This document shows, piece after piece, positions 21,847 through 26,040 of a stretch of DNA of 26,040 bases (positions are counted from its first letter, which is position 1; the number at the start of each line of letters is the position of its first letter). The translations under genes and the position numbers were made by a program. Below the pieces are notes generated by a model. That model was given only the letters and a program-made list of their open reading frames with translations, made no database searches and was not told where the DNA came from. The DNA comes from Pseudomonadota bacterium (GTDB taxonomy: Bacteria; Pseudomonadota; Alphaproteobacteria; Acetobacterales; Acetobacteraceae), in NCBI GenBank assembly GCA_021784255.1, contig JAJXSZ010000006.1, positions 1 through 26,040 of the forward strand, in the 5' to 3' direction.

Positions 21847-24201
21847 ATGCGCATTGAGGTCATCGGCGGCGGGCCGGCCGGGCTCTACTTCGCGATCCTG
21901 ATGAAGAAACAGCGCCCCGATGTCGAGATCCGCGTGCACGAACGTAACCGGCATGACGATACGTTCGGCTTCGGGGTGGTGTTCTCGGACGCGACGCTCG
22001 AGATGTTCGAGCGCCACGACGCCGAGAGCGCCCGGGCGATCACCGAGCACTTCGCCTATTGGGACGATATCGAAATCAGGTTCAAGGGCAACCGGTTCCG
22101 CGTCGGCGGCAACGGGTTCTGCGGCTGCTCGCGCCGGACATTGCTGCTGCTGCTGCAGGAGCGGGCGCGCAGCCTCGGCGTCGAGCTCCATTTCACCGAC
22201 GACATCAAGTCGCTGGAACAGCTGGACGGTGCCGACCTGATCATCGCCGCGGACGGCATCAACTCCTTCGTGCGGCAGGGCAACCTGCGGCACTTCGCCC
22301 CCACGATCGATCTGCGGCCGAACCGGTTCGCCTGGATGGGCTCGACCAAGCCGCTCGATGCGTTCACGTTCTGCTTCCGCGAAAACGAGCACGGAATTTT
22401 CATCGCACATGCCTATCAATACGAGCCCGGCGCCTCGACCTGGGTGCTGGAGTGCGATCCTGAGACGTTCCGGCGCGCGGGCCTCGGCGCGATGGACGAG
22501 GCGCAATCCGCCCGTTACCTCGAAGCGGTCTTCGCGCAGGACCTCGACGGACACAGGTTGCTGATCAACCGCTCCATGTGGCGGCAGTTCCCCGCCATCC
22601 GCAACGCGCGCAGCACGATGATCCGTGACGTTGATGGCGCGCCCGATAACGTGGTCCTGCTCGGAGATGCGAAATCCACGGCGCATTTTTCGATCGGTTC
22701 GGGCACCAAGCTCGCCATGGAGGACGCGATCGCGCTGGCCGAGACGTTGCGCGTCCATGGCGGCGTCGCAGCCAGCCTGCAGGCCTTCGAGCGTGACCGG
22801 CGCGGCGATGTGGAGCGGATCCAGCACGCCGCGGACGTCTCGCTGGTCTGGTTCGAACAGGTGCGGCGCTTCTGGGACACGCCGCCGCTGCGCTTCGCGT
22901 TCGGGCTGATGACCCGCTCGAAGTCGATCACCTATGACAATCTGCGGCTGCGCGCTCCCGAATTCACGGACGCGATCGACCGGCTGGTGGCCGAGGAAAC
23001 CGTGGCCAAGGGATTTCGGGATGCGAAGCCGGTGGCGCCGATGTTCCAGCCGATGTCGCTGAGGAACATGGTGGTCGCGAACCGCGTCGTTGTCTCGCCG
23101 ATGTGCATGTATTCGGCGATCGAGGGCGTGCCGGGCGACTGGCACCTGGTGCATTACGGCGCGCGCGGCCTCGGCGGCGCGGGGCTGCTGTTCACCGAAA
23201 TGACCTGTGTCGCGCCCGACGCGCGGATCACGCCTGGCTGCGCCGGATTATGGAACGACGAACAGGAAACGGCATGGACGCGTATCGTCGGCTTCGTCCA
23301 TGCGAACGGGGGCACGAAGATGGCGCTGCAGCTTGGCCATGCCGGGCGCAAGGGGGCGACACAGTTGATGTGGGAGGGGATGGACCGACCGCTGGCGGCG
23401 GGCGCCTGGCCGATCATGGCCGCCTCGCCGGTTCCCTACTTCCCCGAAAGCCAGGTACCGCACGCGATGACGCGGGCGGACATGGAGCGGGTGCGCGAGC
23501 AGTTCGTCGCTGCGGCGCAGCGGGGAATTCGTTGCGGGTTTGACATGCTCGAGCTGCATGCGGCGCACGGCTACCTGCTGGCGAGCTTCATCTCGCCGCT
23601 GACCAACCGGCGCACGGACGAGTATGGCGGCGGGCTCGCCGACCGGCTGCGCTTTCCGCTCGAGGTCTTCGCCGCCTTGCGATCGGTATGGCCGCGCGAG
23701 AAGCCGATGGCGGTCCGTATGTCCGCCACCGACTGGCAGGAAGGCGGCATCACCGAGGCGGAGTCCGTCGAGGCCGCACGGTCCTTCGCGCAGGCAGGGT
23801 GCGACCTGGTCGATGTCTCGACCGGGCAGACGACACCGGACTCCACCCCGGTCTACGGGCGGATGTTCCAGGTGCCGTTTGCCGATACGATCCGCAACGA
23901 GACCGGGCTCGCGACGATGTGCGTGGGCAGCATCACGACGGCAGACCAGGTGAACACGATCCTGGCGGCGGGGCGCGCGGACCTGGTGGCCTTGGGGCGG
24001 CCGCATCTGACCGACCCGAATTTCACCCTGCGGGCAGCGGCGGCCTATGGGGTGGAGCTCGGCGCCGGCGCCCGGCAATACGCGCCCGGAACGGCGCAGC
24101 TCTATCGCCTCGCCGAACAGGCGCAGACGGAACTGATCGAGCTGCGCAAGAAGGCGAAACCCAGGTCGCATGCGCCACAGCGACTGAACGCGGCCGAATA
24201 A
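21847..24201 (+). CDS. Bifunctional salicylyl-CoA 5-hydroxylase / 2-aminobenzoyl-CoA monooxygenase-reductase
   Basis: This is a 784-residue fusion. The N-terminal half (1 to about 375) is an FAD aromatic hydroxylase with GGGPAG (7-12) and the late FAD motif LGDAKSTAHFSIGSG (Gly273-Asp274). The C-terminal half (about 396-784) is an old-yellow-enzyme FMN reductase with LQLGHAGRKG (His498), ELHAAHGYL and SPLTNRRTDEYGG. This architecture is that of 2-aminobenzoyl-CoA monooxygenase/reductase of Azoarcus evansii, which hydroxylates and then reduces the ring of anthraniloyl-CoA; database names often read salicylyl-CoA 5-hydroxylase. Which CoA ester is used here is not visible. ATG 21847 is preferred over 21841 because the GGGGAG site ends at 21840. 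It is divergent from the SDR-MarR-Rid operon. Confidence 0.9.
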   Translation: MRIEVIGGGPAGLYFAILMKKQRPDVEIRVHERNRHDDTFGFGVVFSDATLEMFERHDAESARAITEHFAYWDDIEIRFKGNRFRVGGNGFCGCSRRTLLLLLQERARSLGVELHFTDDIKSLEQLDGADLIIAADGINSFVRQGNLRHFAPTIDLRPNRFAWMGSTKPLDAFTFCFRENEHGIFIAHAYQYEPGASTWVLECDPETFRRAGLGAMDEAQSARYLEAVFAQDLDGHRLLINRSMWRQFPAIRNARSTMIRDVDGAPDNVVLLGDAKSTAHFSIGSGTKLAMEDAIALAETLRVHGGVAASLQAFERDRRGDVERIQHAADVSLVWFEQVRRFWDTPPLRFAFGLMTRSKSITYDNLRLRAPEFTDAIDRLVAEETVAKGFRDAKPVAPMFQPMSLRNMVVANRVVVSPMCMYSAIEGVPGDWHLVHYGARGLGGAGLLFTEMTCVAPDARITPGCAGLWNDEQETAWTRIVGFVHANGGTKMALQLGHAGRKGATQLMWEGMDRPLAAGAWPIMAASPVPYFPESQVPHAMTRADMERVREQFVAAAQRGIRCGFDMLELHAAHGYLLASFISPLTNRRTDEYGGGLADRLRFPLEVFAALRSVWPREKPMAVRMSATDWQEGGITEAESVEAARSFAQAGCDLVDVSTGQTTPDSTPVYGRMFQVPFADTIRNETGLATMCVGSITTADQVNTILAAGRADLVALGRPHLTDPNFTLRAAAAYGVELGAGARQYAPGTAQLYRLAEQAQTELIELRKKAKPRSHAPQRLNAAE

Positions 24202-24461
24202 CCGAGGCCACCGCCCGCAACGACGTGCGCAGAACGATGGATCGTGTCGTTGTCGCCGGGGCCCCGGGTGCGGTCATCCTGCCGTCCACCGCGCGGTTCC
24301 GATGCCGCCGCGCGGCCGTTGCGCGATCCGGCAGGCGAGAAGGGCGAGGCCCGCAGCCAGCCCGGCGCGCGCGGACGGCGCCGGCGGCGGACGGCGAGGC
24401 GAATGCCCTGGACAGGCGCCGCTGGCGAGGCCAGATGTTGCGCGTAAACTCGGAGACCACG

Positions 24462-25103
24462 ATGCTGTTCGACTTCGACAAGTTGCCGCCGGCGCAGCGC
24501 TACAAGCTCCTGGTTTCGACCGTGGTGCCGCGCCCGATCGCATGGGTGGTGTCGATGGACGCGGCGGGGCGGCTGAACGCGGCCCCCTTCTCCTTCTTCA
24601 ACGCCTTCGGGGAGGACCCGCCAATCGTCATCATCGGCATCGGCGGGCGCAAACCCGGGGACGCGAAGGACACCGGTAACAATATCCGCACGACCCGCGA
24701 GTTCGTCGTCAACCTGGTGTCGTACGACAACGCGCGGCAGATGGTGGAAACCGCGATCGAGTTCGACCATGGCGTCGACGAGCTTGCCGAAGCAGGGCTC
24801 ACGACGGTGCCGAGCACGAAGATCCGGACGCCACGCATCGCCGAGAGCCCGGTCGCGATGGAATGCGAGCGGATGACCACGATCGAGCTCGGCACGAACC
24901 GGGCGCTGATCATGGGCCGCGTGCTGGCGATGCATATCCGCGACGACTGCGTGCTGGACGCGGAGCGCAATTACGTCGACACCCCGAAGCTCGACCTGAT
25001 CGGGCGCATGCATGGCGGCGGGTGGTACGCGCGACTTTCGGATCGTTTCGAGGTGCCGCGCATTCCCGTGCAGGAGTGGAAGCGCAAGACGCCGCTGGAA
25101 TAG
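24462..25103 (+). CDS. Flavin reductase family protein (DIM6/NTAB type)
   Basis: This 213-residue FMN-binding split-barrel protein has the typical opening YKLLVSTVVPRPIAWVVSMDAAGRLNAAPFSFFNAF, followed by PPIVIIGIGG and the TTREFVVNLV segment. These proteins reduce FMN or FAD with NAD(P)H and often supply a monooxygenase partner; some act on nitrilotriacetate-like or ring substrates themselves. The LLM monooxygenase at 10050 is the only enzyme here that would need free reduced flavin. The ATG at 24462 has a GGAG site six bases upstream; an in-frame ATG at 24435 is less likely. The 260 bases separating it from the fused monooxygenase gene show no gene. Confidence 0.87.
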   Translation: MLFDFDKLPPAQRYKLLVSTVVPRPIAWVVSMDAAGRLNAAPFSFFNAFGEDPPIVIIGIGGRKPGDAKDTGNNIRTTREFVVNLVSYDNARQMVETAIEFDHGVDELAEAGLTTVPSTKIRTPRIAESPVAMECERMTTIELGTNRALIMGRVLAMHIRDDCVLDAERNYVDTPKLDLIGRMHGGGWYARLSDRFEVPRIPVQEWKRKTPLE

Positions 25104-25118
25104 CGAACCGGCGAGCCG

Positions 25119-26040
25119 ATGAACCTGCCGCTGGTCCGGGCGCTGCGGGAGCGGCCGATCGCACTGCTCTGGGCCGGCCTCGCGACCTCGGCGATCGGCG
25201 ACCAGTTATTCGCGGTCGTGCTGGGCTGGGTCGGCACCGGGCTGTTTGGGGCCAACGCCGGCTATCTCGGCGCGCTGCAGGGAGCGGTGGTGCTGTCGGT
25301 TGCCCTGTTCGCGGGACCGTTCGCGGACCGGCTCGCGCCGCGTCGAGCGATGGTCGCGGCGGACGTGGTGCGCGCCGCGATGCTGGTGCTCGTCGTCGTG
25401 CTGTGGCTGCGCGCCGGCGGGCCGAGCGGGGCGGTCCTGGTCGCGGCCGTGGTGGTGCTGGGCGCGGCCTACGCTTTCTTCCGCCCGGCGTTGCAGGCGT
25501 CGCTGCCCTCGCTCGCCTCGAGTGCTGCAGCCTTGCCGGCGGCGAACGCACTGCTCGACACGACGGAGCGGATCGCCCGCCTGCTGGGACCAGGGATCAT
25601 CGGGTTGCTGGCCGCGGCGATCCCGCTGGTGCATTTCGTCACCCTCGACGCCCTGAGCTTCCTCGCCAGCGCCGCCGCGGTGGTGGCGACGATGCGCTAT
25701 CGCAACGTACCGCGCGTGGCCCCGCCGCGAACCCGGTTGATCACCGAGCTTGGACACGGTTTCCGCGCCATGCTGCGCATCCCCCTCTTCCGCAAGCTGC
25801 TCTTGACCGCCGGATTGATCAACGGGGTGTGGTATGGCGTCTACTTCGTTGCGATCCCGCTCCTGCTGCGGCAGGACAAGGCGCCGCTGTCGGCCTATGC
25901 GACGGTGATCTCGGCCTACGGCGCGGCCAACCTCGCCGGAACGCTGGTGATCGGCTCGCGTCCGCTGTCGCAGCGGCCCGCGGTGATGATCTTCGGCGGC
26001 AACGTCGTGCTCGGCGGCTTCATGGCGCTGATCGGGTTCG
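25119..26040 (+). CDS. MFS transporter, N-terminal part (runs off the window)
   Basis: This reading frame is open from the ATG at 25119 to the window end (307 residues without a stop). It encodes a highly hydrophobic protein with at least eight membrane segments. The first helix ends in GLATSAIGDQLFAV, and the loop between helices 2 and 3 has a GPFADRLAPRRAM motif, the signature A-like G-x-x-x-D-R-x-x-R/P-R pattern of the major facilitator superfamily. It resembles the EntS/MFS_3 group of exporters. It starts 15 bases after the flavin reductase stop, so the two are probably cotranscribed. The substrate is unknown. Confidence 0.85.
   Translation, partial: MNLPLVRALRERPIALLWAGLATSAIGDQLFAVVLGWVGTGLFGANAGYLGALQGAVVLSVALFAGPFADRLAPRRAMVAADVVRAAMLVLVVVLWLRAGGPSGAVLVAAVVVLGAAYAFFRPALQASLPSLASSAAALPAANALLDTTERIARLLGPGIIGLLAAAIPLVHFVTLDALSFLASAAAVVATMRYRNVPRVAPPRTRLITELGHGFRAMLRIPLFRKLLLTAGLINGVWYGVYFVAIPLLLRQDKAPLSAYATVISAYGAANLAGTLVIGSRPLSQRPAVMIFGGNVVLGGFMALIGF

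Noticed and set aside
24202..24461. Possible small gene between the fused monooxygenase and the flavin reductase
   Set aside because: All frames are Arg/Gly/Pro-rich shadows without a ribosome site or recognisable motif. It is treated as intergenic.
1..26040. Insertion sequence, phage or integrated element
   Set aside because: No transposase, integrase, terminal inverted repeats or tRNA gene were seen, and base composition looks even apart from promoter patches.

Overview
The window is a GC-rich, densely packed stretch of bacterial chromosome. It has many 4-base start/stop overlaps (ATGA, GTGA), short intergenic gaps and AT-rich islands almost only at promoters. The gene repertoire (a dmeR-dmeF pair, FCD-type GntR, polar amino-acid ABC importer, two-gene indolepyruvate oxidoreductase, fused aryl-CoA monooxygenase/reductase) suggests an aerobic, heterotrophic proteobacterium. 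An alphaproteobacterium, perhaps of the Rhodospirillales or Acetobacteraceae, is my inference; there is no rRNA or tRNA here to settle it. I saw no tRNA, rRNA, CRISPR array, transposase or phage gene.

Left part (1-6650), redox and stress genes. A leftward run encodes a Rieske ferredoxin (2430-2744), a D-aminopeptidase-like S12 hydrolase (790-2346), a DinB-family protein (287-793) and an SDR cut by the window edge (1-264). A BphA4-type ferredoxin reductase (2848-4053) is divergent from the Rieske gene, so the two probably form an electron-transfer pair whose terminal oxygenase is not in the window. Next is a leftward dmeR-dmeF pair (RcnR-type Ni/Co sensor and His-rich CDF exporter). A GntR/FCD regulator is divergent from an OsmC/Ohr-like peroxidase gene, and the gap between them holds a perfect 14-bp inverted repeat.

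Middle part (6856-14773), transport. A rightward polar amino-acid ABC importer (binding protein, two permeases, ATPase; 6856-9953) is followed by an LLM-class flavin monooxygenase (10050-11138). That gene overlaps tail-to-tail by 35 bp with a leftward peptide/nickel-type ABC importer (permease, permease, fused double ATPase; 14773-11104) that has no binding protein here. The region 14774-15326 has no recognisable gene but carries six tandem 15-bp units.

Right part (15327-25103), a probable aromatic/indolic catabolic island. It encodes indolepyruvate oxidoreductase alpha and beta subunits, a cyclase-family metal hydrolase (kynurenine formamidase/isatin hydrolase superfamily), a RidA-like protein, a MarR regulator, an SDR, a 784-residue fused salicylyl-CoA 5-hydroxylase/2-aminobenzoyl-CoA monooxygenase-reductase and a DIM6/NTAB flavin reductase. 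The set is consistent with aerobic breakdown of indolic compounds or anthranilate through CoA thioesters, but no CoA ligase is present. Similar AT-rich dyad motifs (TATTTTA-NNNT-TGAAATA) lie upstream of the LLM monooxygenase, the iorAB pair and the fused aryl-CoA enzyme. The last of these overlaps a good promoter, which suggests one small regulon, possibly controlled by the resident MarR protein. The window ends inside an MFS transporter (25119 onward).
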